NCBI GenBank assembly: GCA_030429735.1
Contig: JAUIET010000003.1
Location: forward strand, 186,001 to 250,000
From: Gammaproteobacteria bacterium
Lineage (GTDB): Bacteria; Pseudomonadota; Gammaproteobacteria; Pseudomonadales; JAUIET01
DNA length: 64,000 bases
Reading direction: 5' to 3'
The position numbers and the translations under genes were made by a program. The notes under the pieces are model-generated. The model saw only the letters and a program-made list of their open reading frames with translations, searched no databases and was not told where the DNA came from. Below are positions 1 through 8,749 of this stretch, piece by piece (position 1 is the stretch's first letter; every line of letters begins with the position of its first letter).

Positions 1-1247
1 GTGCAATATTCGGTCGAGCGAGCGTCTTCCTGCCGGCTGGTGGTAAAACCCACCTGATTATTGATCACAATATGAATCGTACCGCCAGTTGTGTAGGCAC
101 GCGTTTGCGACATCTGAAAGGTTTCCATCACAACGCCTTGGCCTGCAAAAGCAGCGTCACCATGCATTATGATCGGAATCACCTGATCTCTGGCCGTGTT
201 GTTGCGACGATCCTGGCGAGCACGGACAGAACCCTCGGCGACCGGACTGACAATTTCAAGATGCGATGGGTTGAACGCCAGTGCCAGGTGCATTTCGCCA
301 TTCACGGTCATCACGTTCGATGAGAAACCCTGGTGGTACTTAACGTCACCAGAAGTTTCCAGTGACACATGTCCCTCAAACTCGTCAAATAACTCAGCCG
401 GATTTTTGCCCAGGATATTGACCAGCACGTTCAGCCGACCACGGTGCGCCATGGCCAACACAATTTCTTTGGCAGAGTAATGGCCGGAGCGCTGAATTAG
501 CGCATCCAGCATTGGAATCAGACTTTCACCGCCCTCCAGACCAAACCGCTTGGTACCGGGGAATTTTGAACCCAGATATTTCTCCAGACCTTCAGCAGCC
601 GTCAGCCGTTCCAGCAAATGAATGCGTTCTTCCGCACTGTACTCCGGCGCAGAGCGCACCTTATCCATTCGTTGTTGAATCCAGTGACGCTCTTCCGATT
701 CTACAATATGCATGAATTCAGCACCGACACTGGCGCAATAGGTACTCTGTACTGCGTCGAGAATCTCTCGAAGCGTGGCTTCTTCCTTGCCAATGTAGAG
801 ACTGCCGGTCTGGAAAATGGTGTCCAGATCCGCTTCTGACAGTTTGTGGTAGGAAAGTTCGAGATCGGGGACACGTGGCCGCTGCCACAAGCCTAATGGG
901 TCCAGGTCTGCATGCTGATGTCCGCGCTGCCGATACGCGGAAATTAGCTGAACAACCCGAACCTGTTTACGCTCATATTCTGTACTGGTGCTCTCCGAGC
1001 TGGCCTCAGGTCGCACGCCACGTGCGTGTTGTTTAGCCAATAATTGAAAATACTCACGCACTGTAGAGTGCGGAATATCCTGAGTTGTGCCATTGACCTG
1101 CGGCAATCGCTCGAAATAGCTGCGCCACTCCGGTGGAACGGAGTTCGGGTCTTCAATGTACTGTTCATACATTGTTTCGATATAAACCGCATTGCCACCC
1201 GATATGTGCGAGGTGCGCCACAATGCGTGCATTGAATTGTTCTGCAT
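1..1247 (-). CDS. sucA: 2-oxoglutarate dehydrogenase E1 component (partial, 5' part)
   Basis: Thiamine-diphosphate E1 subunit of the 2-oxoglutarate dehydrogenase complex (TCA cycle, cytosol). Only about the first 415 codons are in the window; the gene runs off its left edge. The minus-strand frame from 1247 begins MQNNSMHALWRTSHISGG, has the typical DPNSVPPEWRSYF stretch near residue 36, MAHRGRLNVLVN at about residue 264 and INNQVGFTTS at the window edge, all as in bacterial SucA. The ATG at 1247 is preceded by a purine-rich AGGACAGGACAG ribosome-binding region. It lies 190 bases downstream of sdhB on the same strand, the usual gammaproteobacterial sdhCDAB-sucAB order, so it is probably co-transcribed or partly uncoupled from sdh. 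Identity is secure; completeness cannot be judged here. Confidence 0.97.
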   Translation of the reverse strand, partial: MQNNSMHALWRTSHISGGNAVYIETMYEQYIEDPNSVPPEWRSYFERLPQVNGTTQDIPHSTVREYFQLLAKQHARGVRPEASSESTSTEYERKQVRVVQLISAYRQRGHQHADLDPLGLWQRPRVPDLELSYHKLSEADLDTIFQTGSLYIGKEEATLREILDAVQSTYCASVGAEFMHIVESEERHWIQQRMDKVRSAPEYSAEERIHLLERLTAAEGLEKYLGSKFPGTKRFGLEGGESLIPMLDALIQRSGHYSAKEIVLAMAHRGRLNVLVNILGKNPAELFDEFEGHVSLETSGDVKYHQGFSSNVMTVNGEMHLALAFNPSHLEIVSPVAEGSVRARQDRRNNTARDQVIPIIMHGDAAFAGQGVVMETFQMSQTRAYTTGGTIHIVINNQVGFTTSRQEDARSTEYC

Positions 1248-1352
1248 TGACTGTCCTGTCCTGGTGCCCATGCTAAAGAGTTGAAGGGCTGCATTACTTC
1301 AAGAGTGTAGCCCTGTTCTAACTATAAACACAAATGCATGCACAGAGCGGGA

Positions 1353-1375
1353 CGATGCCTGTCTGACAAGCATCG
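1353..1375. other. Imperfect palindrome / hairpin between sdhB and sucA
   Basis: A 23-base near-palindrome: outer arms CGATGC and GCATCG, then one mismatch, then TGTC/GACA at the centre. It lies in the 190-base sdhB-sucA interval. No T-run follows on either strand, so it is not a convincing intrinsic terminator. It could be an mRNA-processing or attenuating hairpin, or a dimeric protein site. Apart from this and the sucA ribosome-binding site I see nothing in the interval. Confidence 0.35.
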
Positions 1376-1437
1376 TAAATTTGACTAACAGAACCGTTTT
1401 GTACGAAAAATAACCACGTTTTTCATACCCTCCCGGT

Positions 1438-2142
1438 TTACGTTGCGCGCTGTAGCAACATATTGCGGATATGGCCGATTGCGCGCGTGGGGTTTAGTCC
1501 TTTGGGACACACAGAGACGCAGTTTTGAATACCATGGCAACGAAACACACTGAAAGGGTCATCCAATCTTGATAAACGTTCCTCAGTTGCCGTGTCGCGA
1601 CTGTCCGCCAGAAAGCGATACGCTTGCAACAAGCCTGCCGGACCAATAAATCGGTCAGGATTCCACCAGAATGATGGACAACTTGTTGAACAGCAAGCGC
1701 ACAGAATACACTCGTAAAGCCCGTCAAGTTTCTCTCGCTCCTCCGGTGTTTGCAAACGTTCGATACCGGGAGCTGGTGTGTTATTGATCAGGTATGGCTG
1801 TATTTTCTCGTATTGGGCATAAAACATGCTCATATCAACAACCAGGTCCTTAACGACCGGCAATCCAGGCAGGGGACGTACTACTAACTTGTTATTTTTT
1901 ACCGTTTCTGACAAAGGTGTGATGCAAGCAAGACCATTCTTGCCATTCATGTTCACGCCGTCCGAGCCGCACACTCCTTCCCGACACGATCGGCGGAACG
2001 TCAATGACGGGTCCGTTGCCTTAAGCCTTTCCAATACATCCAGGACCATCAGATCTTTCCCGGCAGTATCTATCTGGGTGTCCTGCATCCAGGGTGCTTC
2101 ATCGGTTTCAGGGTTGTATCGATACAGGCTAACGTTCAGCAT
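1438..2142 (-). CDS. sdhB: Succinate dehydrogenase iron-sulfur subunit
   Basis: Iron-sulfur subunit of complex II; passes electrons from FAD in SdhA to ubiquinone at SdhC/SdhD on the cytoplasmic face of the inner membrane. The 234 residues are the usual length. The [2Fe-2S] cysteines are in SCREGVCGSDG with a later GLAC, the [4Fe-4S] cysteines in CILCACCSTSCP, and the [3Fe-4S] cysteines in CHGIQNCVSVCP. It follows sdhA by 60 bases as the last gene of sdhCDAB. No anomalies. Confidence 0.98.
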   Translation of the reverse strand: MLNVSLYRYNPETDEAPWMQDTQIDTAGKDLMVLDVLERLKATDPSLTFRRSCREGVCGSDGVNMNGKNGLACITPLSETVKNNKLVVRPLPGLPVVKDLVVDMSMFYAQYEKIQPYLINNTPAPGIERLQTPEEREKLDGLYECILCACCSTSCPSFWWNPDRFIGPAGLLQAYRFLADSRDTATEERLSRLDDPFSVFRCHGIQNCVSVCPKGLNPTRAIGHIRNMLLQRAT

Positions 2143-2202
2143 TGGCCATCATTCCTAGAGTAAAAATTGCTGGTATCACAAGCACTGGCGCATCACCTGC
2201 GC

Positions 2203-3975
2203 TTAGTACGTTCTCAGTTTTGGTTCAAAAGTATCCACAAGTTTAGGCTCGAAGTTCACTTTGCGCTTGCCAACGCGCTTTTCGCCAGGGAAATACATCG
2301 AGTGGCACAACCAGTTTTCGTCATCGCGATCCTGGAAATCTTCACGCGCGTGCGCGCCCCTGCTTTCCTTGCGTTCTTCCGCAGCGATCGCCGTGGCTTC
2401 GGCTACTTCAAAAAGGTTTTGCAATTCCAGCGCTTCAATGCGGGCGGTATTAAATGCCTTCGACTTGTCACCGGTCGCAACACCCTCCACGCGAGGCCTC
2501 AAGTCAGCCAGTTTGCGTATACCTTCCTGCATAAACTCGCCATTTCGGAATACGCCGAAATGGTTTTGCATAATGCCCTGCAATTCCGTACGCAGACCGG
2601 CCACACTTTCGGTACTGGTAGACGATTCCAGACCGTGCAACCGCGACATGGCTTGCTCTATGTCCGTCTCACTGGCAGCGCGCTGCTCTATTCCATCACG
2701 TAAGGAGTTCTCAATGAACAAGCCGGCAGAGCGACCGAATACCACGAGATCTAACAATGAGTTACCGCCGAGGCGATTTGCTCCATGCACTGATACGCAA
2801 GCGACTTCACCGCACGCAAACAGACCTTCCACGACCACATCTTCGCCCGCCGCATTTTGGGTGAGTGCCTGACCATCAACATTGGTGGTAATACCACCCA
2901 TCATGTAGTGGCACGTGGGCACGACCGGAACAGGTTCCTTCACCGGGTCGGCGTGCGCGAAGGTTCTGGACAATTCAACAATGCCTGGCAAACGGCTTTG
3001 CAGTACTTCCTCACCCAGGTGATCGAGTTTCAGGAAAACGTGATCGCCGTCAGGGCCACATCCACGCCCTTCCAGGATTTCCAGGACCATAGAGCGGGCA
3101 ACCACATCACGCCCTGCCAAATCTTTTGCGTTAGGCGCGTAGCGTTCCATAAACCGTTCGCCATCTTTATTGACCAGATAGCCGCCTTCGCCGCGACAAC
3201 CCTCAGTCACCAGTACGCCGGCGCCGTGAATACCGGTTGGGTGGAACTGCCACATCTCAATATCTTGAACGGGAAGGCCCGCGCGCAATGCCATGCCAAT
3301 GCCGTCGCCCGTGTTGATGTGTGCATTGGTTGTTGAGGCGTAAATGCGACCAGCGCCACCTGTTGCAAACACAGTGGCTTTTGACTTGATGTAGACGACT
3401 TCGCCTGTTTCCATGTCGATGGCCATAACTCCAACCACCACGCCATCCTGGTTTTTCACCAGATCGGTCGCATACCATTCATTGAAGAAGACCGTGTTGT
3501 TCTTTAAATTCCCTTGATAAAGCGCATGCAGTAATGCGTGACCGGTTCGGTCAGCGGCGGCACATGTGCGAGCGGCCTGGCCACCCTTACCAAAATCTTT
3601 GGATTGGCCACCAAACGGACGCTGATAAATCCGTCCTTCTTCCGTGCGACTGAACGGCAGACCCATGTGCTCAAGTTCAAACACCGCTTCCGGGCCCACA
3701 TTGCACATGTACTCAATGGCATCCTGGTCACCGATGTAATCAGACCCTTTGACGGTGTCATACATGTGCCAACGCCAATCGTCATTTGGGTCGGCGCTGG
3801 CAATCGCACAAGTGATCCCGCCTTGTGCGGACACTGTGTGCGAGCGCGTAGGAAACACTTTCGAGATAACGGCTGTTTTATAGCCAGATTGCGCCAGCTG
3901 TAATGCCGCTCGCATACCGGCGCCACCGCCGCCGACGATAACGCCGTCAAATGAAATAGTGCGAGGTTTACTCAT
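2203..3975 (-). CDS. sdhA: Succinate dehydrogenase flavoprotein subunit
   Basis: Catalytic flavoprotein of complex II, oxidising succinate to fumarate. The N-terminus has the FAD dinucleotide fold ([15 protein letters not shown]), the covalent-FAD histidine in [14 protein letters not shown] and the active-site [16 protein letters not shown] region. The frame is open up to 4203, but the true start is the ATG at 3975: it overlaps the sdhD stop by one base (TAATG), and [12 protein letters not shown] aligns with known SdhA N-termini, giving 590 residues. The extra 76 upstream codons are sdhD in another frame. Confidence 0.98.
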   Translation of the reverse strand: MSKPRTISFDGVIVGGGGAGMRAALQLAQSGYKTAVISKVFPTRSHTVSAQGGITCAIASADPNDDWRWHMYDTVKGSDYIGDQDAIEYMCNVGPEAVFELEHMGLPFSRTEEGRIYQRPFGGQSKDFGKGGQAARTCAAADRTGHALLHALYQGNLKNNTVFFNEWYATDLVKNQDGVVVGVMAIDMETGEVVYIKSKATVFATGGAGRIYASTTNAHINTGDGIGMALRAGLPVQDIEMWQFHPTGIHGAGVLVTEGCRGEGGYLVNKDGERFMERYAPNAKDLAGRDVVARSMVLEILEGRGCGPDGDHVFLKLDHLGEEVLQSRLPGIVELSRTFAHADPVKEPVPVVPTCHYMMGGITTNVDGQALTQNAAGEDVVVEGLFACGEVACVSVHGANRLGGNSLLDLVVFGRSAGLFIENSLRDGIEQRAASETDIEQAMSRLHGLESSTSTESVAGLRTELQGIMQNHFGVFRNGEFMQEGIRKLADLRPRVEGVATGDKSKAFNTARIEALELQNLFEVAEATAIAAEERKESRGAHAREDFQDRDDENWLCHSMYFPGEKRVGKRKVNFEPKLVDTFEPKLRTY

Positions 3976-4349
3976 TAGATTCCCCAGAGAATTTGTATAC
4001 CCCACACGAGGTAATAGAAGGCCAAAAGTGCGGCAACACCCTGCAGGAACAAACGCAGAGGCGTACCAATAGCACCGAGTTGGCGCGTGGTAATGTAGTC
4101 GGTTGTGACCGACCATAGGCCCACCCAGGCATGCACAATCATTGACAACAAGGCCAGCAGGCTGAAGGTTCGCATCCAGTTTTGCTGAAACAGCGCTTCC
4201 CATTCATTGAACGTCAGCGCTGGGTTAGTCAGCATGAAAAAAGTCAGAAAAACGACATAACAGAGAAGCACAACACCGCTGACGCGCTGGGCCATCCAGT
4301 CAGACAGACCACTGCGCCCATAATTTGTAATCGACGTTACCATACCCAT
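3975..4349 (-). CDS. sdhD: Succinate dehydrogenase membrane anchor subunit D
   Basis: Small hydrophobic anchor of complex II, about 124 residues with three predicted membrane helices. The stretch [18 protein letters not shown] matches the region of SdhD that holds the haem-proximal histidine and the quinone-site Asp-Tyr pair. The frame begins at 4349, overlapping sdhC by 13 bases; a start two codons later (4343) is equally possible. The stop shares a base with the sdhA start, indicating translational coupling. Confidence 0.94.
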   Translation of the reverse strand: MGMVTSITNYGRSGLSDWMAQRVSGVVLLCYVVFLTFFMLTNPALTFNEWEALFQQNWMRTFSLLALLSMIVHAWVGLWSVTTDYITTRQLGAIGTPLRLFLQGVAALLAFYYLVWGIQILWGI

Positions 4350-4711
4350 AACCCCGCAAGAATGATCAGAACAATGGCTATAGCCAACGTTATTTTGGCG
4401 GCAAGCTGACCACCCTCCAGTGATTCACCAATCCCCATGTCCATGAAGAAATGCTTGACGCCGGCCGCGGTGTGGTACGCCAGCGCCGCCAACACAAACC
4501 AAAGAGCAAAACTTGCCCCGGGGCTGCTAAGCATCACCTTTACGTCGGCGAAACCTTGTGCTGAGCTAAGGCTAGCGTCGAGCAGCCAAATCAGCAGACC
4601 AACTCCTGCAAACAGGAAAACACCGGTCAGGCGATGGGTGATTGACATAATCGCTGCCAATGGCCAGCGAAATGCCGCAATATTAAGGTCAACAGGTCGT
4701 TCTTTTTTCAC
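4337..4711 (-). CDS. sdhC: Succinate dehydrogenase cytochrome b556 subunit
   Basis: Haem b anchor subunit of complex II with three membrane helices and 124 residues. The family signature SITHRLTG near residue 25 contributes to the quinone site, and YHTAAGVKHFFMD carries the axial haem histidine. The start codon is GTG at 4711 (GTG AAA AAA GAA CGA), giving the KKERPVDLN N-terminus seen in the family. It is the first gene of the sdhCDAB operon, with a promoter at 4809-4837. Confidence 0.95.
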   Translation of the reverse strand: MKKERPVDLNIAAFRWPLAAIMSITHRLTGVFLFAGVGLLIWLLDASLSSAQGFADVKVMLSSPGASFALWFVLAALAYHTAAGVKHFFMDMGIGESLEGGQLAAKITLAIAIVLIILAGLWVW

Positions 4712-4808
4712 GATTTATCTTCGCAGCTCAAGGGGGCAGTCCACGCTGCCTTCCAATTGATGGTTTGGGAATAACAGCATAGCGTATACGCGCTACAGAC
4801 GGCGCAAG

Positions 4809-4837
4809 ATTATAGAGACTAGGGTTTTGAATTACAA
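4809..4837 (-). promoter_or_regulatory. Predicted sigma-70 promoter of sdhCDAB
   Basis: On the minus strand a -35 box TTGTAA (4837-4832) is separated by exactly 17 bases from a consensus -10 TATAAT (4814-4809). Transcription would start near 4802, leaving a leader of about 90 bases before the sdhC GTG. Confidence 0.6.
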
Positions 4838-4886
4838 TTACCCTCATGCATGGCATGGCTGGATTAACCTCCTGGCACGCAATTCA

Positions 4887-4914
4887 TTGACAATATTCAC
4901 AATCAATTTATGAT
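4887..4914 (+). promoter_or_regulatory. Predicted sigma-70 promoter of gltA
   Basis: Perfect -35 TTGACA (4887-4892), 16-base spacer, then -10 TATGAT (4909-4914). Transcription would start near 4921, about 70 bases before the gltA ATG. It is divergent from the sdhC promoter, with about 50 bases between the two -35 boxes. Confidence 0.65.
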
Positions 4915-4992
4915 TCCTTATAAGTTTGCGATGCATTCACATCCAGGCGATAACATCATTTCAAAAAGTCACCTAGCAGCAGGAGCCTCTCC

Positions 4993-6282
4993 ATGTCCGA
5001 TAACAAGGCCACTTTAAACGTACCTGGTCGCGATCCGATAGATCTCGACATATATTCGGGTACTCTCGGCCCGGATGTTGTCGATGTCAGTGCGTTAACG
5101 TCGCAAGGGTTGTTCACCTACGACCCCGGCTTCGTATCTACCGGCTCCTGCGAATCGAAAATCACCTTTATCGACGGCAATAAGGGTCAACTACTGCACC
5201 GCGGCTACCCTATTGACCAGCTTGCTGAGCATTCCAACTACCTCGAGACCTGCTACCTACTGCTCTACGGAGAGCTGCCCACCAGGGATCAATACAATGA
5301 ATTCAGCGGCATCATCACCCGACATACCATGGTCCACGAGCAGATACGCACGTTCTTCCAGGGCTTCAGGCGCGACGCGCACCCGATGGCGATTATGTGC
5401 GGCGTTGTCGGCGCCTTATCGGCCTTTTATCACGACTCTCTGGATATCTCAGACGAGGAACATCGAAAAATTGCGGCCTTCAGACTGATTGCGAAAATGC
5501 CGACGCTGGCTGCCATGAGCTACAAGTTTTCAATCGGCCAACCGTTTGTCTACCCGGACAACTCCAGAGACTACGCCGAGAACTTTCTGCACATGATGTT
5601 TGGCAATCCGTGCGAGGAAAGCAAAATTGACCCCGCTCTGAGCAAGGCAATGGATCGCATTTTCCTGTTACATGCGGACCACGAGCAAAACGCCAGCACC
5701 AGCGCGGTACGACTGACCGGCTCTTCAGGCGCTAACCCCTTTGCCTGCATCGCCGCCGGCATTGCCGCACTCTGGGGGCCTGCACACGGTGGTGCGAACG
5801 AGGCCGTTCTCGAGATGCTGGAGGAAATTGGCGACGAGAGCAATATTGATACCTTTATCGATCGCGCCAAGGACAAAGACGACCCTTTCCGCTTAATGGG
5901 CTTTGGTCACAGGGTGTACAAGAACTTTGACCCCCGCGCCAAGGTGATGCGCGAAAGCTGCGATGAAGTTCTTGAAGTATTGGGGATGGAAGACGACCCA
6001 CTGTTCCGAATTGCACGCAGGCTTGAAAAAATCGCTTTGGAAGATGAGTACTTCATCGAGAAGAAACTGTATCCGAACGTAGACTTTTATTCGGGCATCA
6101 TCCTCAAAGCGCTTGGTATTCCGGTGAACATGTTTACGGTTATTTTCGCAACCGGCCGCACCGTAGGCTGGATCGCACACTGGCACGAAATGATCAGTGG
6201 CGAATATCGAATTGGCCGACCCAGGCAGCTATACACGGGTTCAGTTCAGCGCGACTACAAAGATTTTTCCAAGCGAAAGTAA
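4993..6282 (+). CDS. gltA: Citrate synthase (type II)
   Basis: Condenses oxaloacetate and acetyl-CoA to citrate, the entry step of the TCA cycle. The 429 residues match the hexameric type II enzyme of Gram-negative bacteria. Catalytic residues are visible: His in [11 protein letters not shown], His in [13 protein letters not shown] and Asp in NVDFYSGI, with the C-terminal [12 protein letters not shown] block. The ATG at 4993 has an AGGAG ribosome-binding site at 4981-4985. It is divergent from sdhCDAB, the classical gammaproteobacterial arrangement. Confidence 0.98.
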   Translation: MSDNKATLNVPGRDPIDLDIYSGTLGPDVVDVSALTSQGLFTYDPGFVSTGSCESKITFIDGNKGQLLHRGYPIDQLAEHSNYLETCYLLLYGELPTRDQYNEFSGIITRHTMVHEQIRTFFQGFRRDAHPMAIMCGVVGALSAFYHDSLDISDEEHRKIAAFRLIAKMPTLAAMSYKFSIGQPFVYPDNSRDYAENFLHMMFGNPCEESKIDPALSKAMDRIFLLHADHEQNASTSAVRLTGSSGANPFACIAAGIAALWGPAHGGANEAVLEMLEEIGDESNIDTFIDRAKDKDDPFRLMGFGHRVYKNFDPRAKVMRESCDEVLEVLGMEDDPLFRIARRLEKIALEDEYFIEKKLYPNVDFYSGIILKALGIPVNMFTVIFATGRTVGWIAHWHEMISGEYRIGRPRQLYTGSVQRDYKDFSKRK

Positions 6283-6302
6283 CGATCGCACTGCATCAGC
6301 GG

Positions 6303-6339
6303 GCAAGCAGCTGCGGGGCTAAGTACCGGGGCTGCTTGC
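6303..6339 (+). terminator. Hairpin between gltA and the convergent crotonase gene
   Basis: Nine-base inverted repeat GCAAGCAGC (6303-6311) / GCTGCTTGC (6331-6339) with a 19-base loop, just after the gltA stop and before the end of the convergent gene at 6343. No clear T-run follows on either strand, so termination activity is likely but not certain. Confidence 0.45.
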
Positions 6340-6342
6340 AGG

Positions 6343-7086
6343 CTATTTCTTAAAACCCGATTCAACCTGCGCGGCGCGGGCCGCCGCGGACTCAGGTGAT
6401 GTATAGAGCTCAAGCGTGAACCCCTGCTCCCAGCGGTAGCATTTGTTGATGTCCTTCCCTTCTATGCCATTCAATGCTTCTTTTGCCAGACGCACACCGT
6501 CTGGACTGTTCGCAGCTATTTTTTCAGCAACTTCTCTCGCGGCAGGCAGCAGCCGGTCTTTTGGTAACACCGCGTGCAAGCTGCCATGGCTGGCGACTTC
6601 CGCCGCGGTTAAGGGCTCGCCTGTGTACATGCAGTAACGGGTTTTTTGAACACCGACCAGGCGCATTAAATGCGTAGCGCCGCCCAGCGCGCCTACTTTT
6701 ACCTCTGGCAAGCCGAACAAAGCATCCTCTGCAGCAAACACCATGTCGGATGCACCAGCAAGCCCAATTCCACCGCCAAGGCAATGCCCCTGAACAACAC
6801 TGATTACTGGCACCTGGCAATCGTACACCGCCGCAAACATGGTGTAGAAACCATGGTTACACGCGCCTATCAAGGTGGCGTCTGAATTCAACTCTTTGAC
6901 GTCCGCGCCAACGCAAAAGTACTTCCCCGCCGCCGTCAATAAAATGACTCGCACATCATCGCGTTTTCCAAGCTCGGTAAGCGCCGAAGCCACCTCCAGC
7001 GTTTCTCGGATGTTGAGCGCATTCACTTTTGGGAAGTCCATGCAAACTTCAGCAACGTAATTCTCTATATGGCTTATAACAGGCAT
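6343..7086 (-). CDS. Enoyl-CoA hydratase/isomerase family protein, EchA20-like
   Basis: Crotonase-superfamily protein of 247 residues. The oxyanion-hole regions are present (KYFCVGADVKEL and GHCLGGGIGLAG), followed by FGLPEVKVGALGGATHL. The C-terminal block YRWEQGFTLELY, together with the AVYDCQVPVI segment, resembles mycobacterial EchA20, a crotonase that hydrolyses a steroid C/D-ring CoA intermediate, more than ordinary FadB-type hydratases. This resemblance is from memory of family sequences, not a search. The next two upstream genes on the same strand encode deazaflavin-family oxidoreductases, whose mycobacterial relatives also sit in the cholesterol regulon region. A generic enoyl-CoA hydratase is the alternative. 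Confidence 0.8.
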   Translation of the reverse strand: MPVISHIENYVAEVCMDFPKVNALNIRETLEVASALTELGKRDDVRVILLTAAGKYFCVGADVKELNSDATLIGACNHGFYTMFAAVYDCQVPVISVVQGHCLGGGIGLAGASDMVFAAEDALFGLPEVKVGALGGATHLMRLVGVQKTRYCMYTGEPLTAAEVASHGSLHAVLPKDRLLPAAREVAEKIAANSPDGVRLAKEALNGIEGKDINKCYRWEQGFTLELYTSPESAAARAAQVESGFKK

Positions 7087-7128
7087 TGTCAGTGACTCTT
7101 TAAAGGTAGGGTGTGCACAGCAGACTTG

Positions 7129-7620
7129 CTAAACGAGATCGCACATAAACACAGGGATATTACGATCTGTACGCGCTTGATATTCGTCAAAATCCGGATA
7201 AAGGCTCAATAAATGCGGCCATAGCGCCGCTTTTTCTTCATCACTTACGCGCCTTGCGCGCATCCGGCGAGTTTCCCCCATCACCGTGATCTCAACATCA
7301 GGATTGGCCGAGACGTTGTAAAACCAGTTGGGGTTTCTATCCATACCGCCCTGTGATGCCACCAACAATTCCTTATCGTTGTAAGGCAGGTGAATCAGGG
7401 CAACTTCCCGCCATTCACCGGATTTAGCCCCCTTCGAGCCCAAAATACATATTGGGTACCCCCCGGGAAAGGTGTTCCAGATTCGGCCATTGCTCGCCTT
7501 GTAGGTCCATACATTCAGCTTGGTAAAGAATTTTAGAATCGGGCGCGCATATTTCAGCTGTTTTTCTTCAAACTGCTGCACATCTTCGCGCTTGGTTTTA
7601 ACGTAATCGTATTCAACCAT
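7129..7620 (-). CDS. Deazaflavin-dependent nitroreductase (Ddn) family protein
   Basis: 163-residue protein of the split-beta-barrel nitroreductase/quinone-reductase family whose actinobacterial members use F420. Family features seen: NTFPGGYPICILGSKGAKSGE (glycine-rich phosphate-binding turn), a REVALIHLPYND strand, ASQGGMDRNPNWFYNV and NPDVEITVMG. The frame is open from 7656, but the ATG at 7620 is chosen: it lies 4 bases after the upstream stop, has an AGGA motif about 10 bases before it, and gives the family-like start MVEYDYVKT. F420 use in this organism is unproven; FMN or haem binding are alternatives within the fold. Confidence 0.82.
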   Translation of the reverse strand: MVEYDYVKTKREDVQQFEEKQLKYARPILKFFTKLNVWTYKASNGRIWNTFPGGYPICILGSKGAKSGEWREVALIHLPYNDKELLVASQGGMDRNPNWFYNVSANPDVEITVMGETRRMRARRVSDEEKAALWPHLLSLYPDFDEYQARTDRNIPVFMCDLV

Positions 7621-7624
7621 TATG

Positions 7625-8665
7625 TTAGTCCTGGAACACCTCAGCCATGAAGCCAATCATCTCAGGTTGATGAATACCCAATATCAGCGTTTTTACAAAG
7701 CCTTCTTTTTCGGCCGCTTTCCATTTTGCAGCCTTCGCGGCAATCTGTTCTTTTGTACCAGTCAAGGATACTTCTTCAAGCAGCTCTAGTGGCAGCGCCT
7801 CCGCAGCCTCTTCTTTTTTGCCACTGAGATACAAATCCTGCACCTTGGCCGCGGCCTCTTCATACCCCATACGGCATGCCATCGCGTTATAAAAGTTTTT
7901 ATTCTTGGCTCCCATGCCACCAATGTACAGGGCGAGCATCTGCCGGGTTGCGTACAGGTATTCCTGCGGATCATCTGCGCAATAAACACCTACAAACGGT
8001 GCTATATCAAAGTTGTCCCATGATTTACCGTTACCGGCCTTGGTAAATCCTTCTTCCACCGGCTTGGTGATCAGGCCTAACTTGTCGGGTGAAGCAAACG
8101 ATGGAAACAAACCATCCGCCACTTCGCCACTGACCCGAAAGCCGCCAGGTGTGAACGACGCGGTATAGACGGGAACTTCGGTCGCCTGCAAAATTGACTT
8201 GAGCGGTTTACCCAGGCCAACCGAACCGTCACCGGCGTACGGCAATTGATAAATCTCGCCGTCGTATTCTACCGGGCCTTCGCGCTTCATGATCTTCTTA
8301 ACAATCTCAATGTGCTCTCGAAGACGGGTGAGCGGCTTTGCGTAACCAATGCCGTGCCAGCCTTCAACCACTTGCGGACCGGAAGCACCCAAACCAAGAA
8401 TGAATCGGTCACCAGATAATTGTGCGAGAGACATTGTGGTCATGGCAGTCATCGCCGGCGTGCGTCCAGGCACCTGAAAAATAGCCGTACCCACCTTGAT
8501 TCGCTTGGTTTGTGCCAGTATCCAACTGCTCACAGTAGCGGCATCCGAGCCATAGGCCTCAGCCACCCACACAGAATGGTAGCCGGCCTGCTCCGCCTGC
8601 AGCACCATCGACATTGGAATCTCGAGCTGTTTACCCGAGTAGCCCAGCAATAAACCTAAATTCAT
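7625..8665 (-). CDS. LLM-class F420-dependent oxidoreductase
   Basis: Luciferase-like TIM-barrel oxidoreductase of 346 residues. It begins MNLGLLLGYSGKQ, has VWVAEAYGSDAATV, VGTAIFQVPGRTPAM and the cofactor/substrate block LGLGASGPQVVEGWHG, followed by REHIEIVKKIM. These match the F420-dependent branch of the family (including the mycobacterial Rv3520c type) better than FMN alkane monooxygenases. It is followed after 4 bases by the Ddn-like gene, so the two probably form one transcription unit with the crotonase. Substrate unknown. Confidence 0.85.
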   Translation of the reverse strand: MNLGLLLGYSGKQLEIPMSMVLQAEQAGYHSVWVAEAYGSDAATVSSWILAQTKRIKVGTAIFQVPGRTPAMTAMTTMSLAQLSGDRFILGLGASGPQVVEGWHGIGYAKPLTRLREHIEIVKKIMKREGPVEYDGEIYQLPYAGDGSVGLGKPLKSILQATEVPVYTASFTPGGFRVSGEVADGLFPSFASPDKLGLITKPVEEGFTKAGNGKSWDNFDIAPFVGVYCADDPQEYLYATRQMLALYIGGMGAKNKNFYNAMACRMGYEEAAAKVQDLYLSGKKEEAAEALPLELLEEVSLTGTKEQIAAKAAKWKAAEKEGFVKTLILGIHQPEMIGFMAEVFQD

Positions 8666-8749
8666 GGCATGTAATCCTGATCAGTTAGCACACGATTATA
8701 CCGTCAAACCTGCATCGAATGCAGTTTTTGCAAGGCCAGCGGTGATCGC

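Noticed and set aside
2167-3336. Long open frames opposite sdhA
   Set aside because: They have no family features and are antisense shadows of a strongly conserved gene.
3976-4203. N-terminal extension of sdhA by 76 codons
   Set aside because: These codons are sdhD read in another frame; the ATG at 3975 overlaps the sdhD stop and gives the conserved SdhA start.
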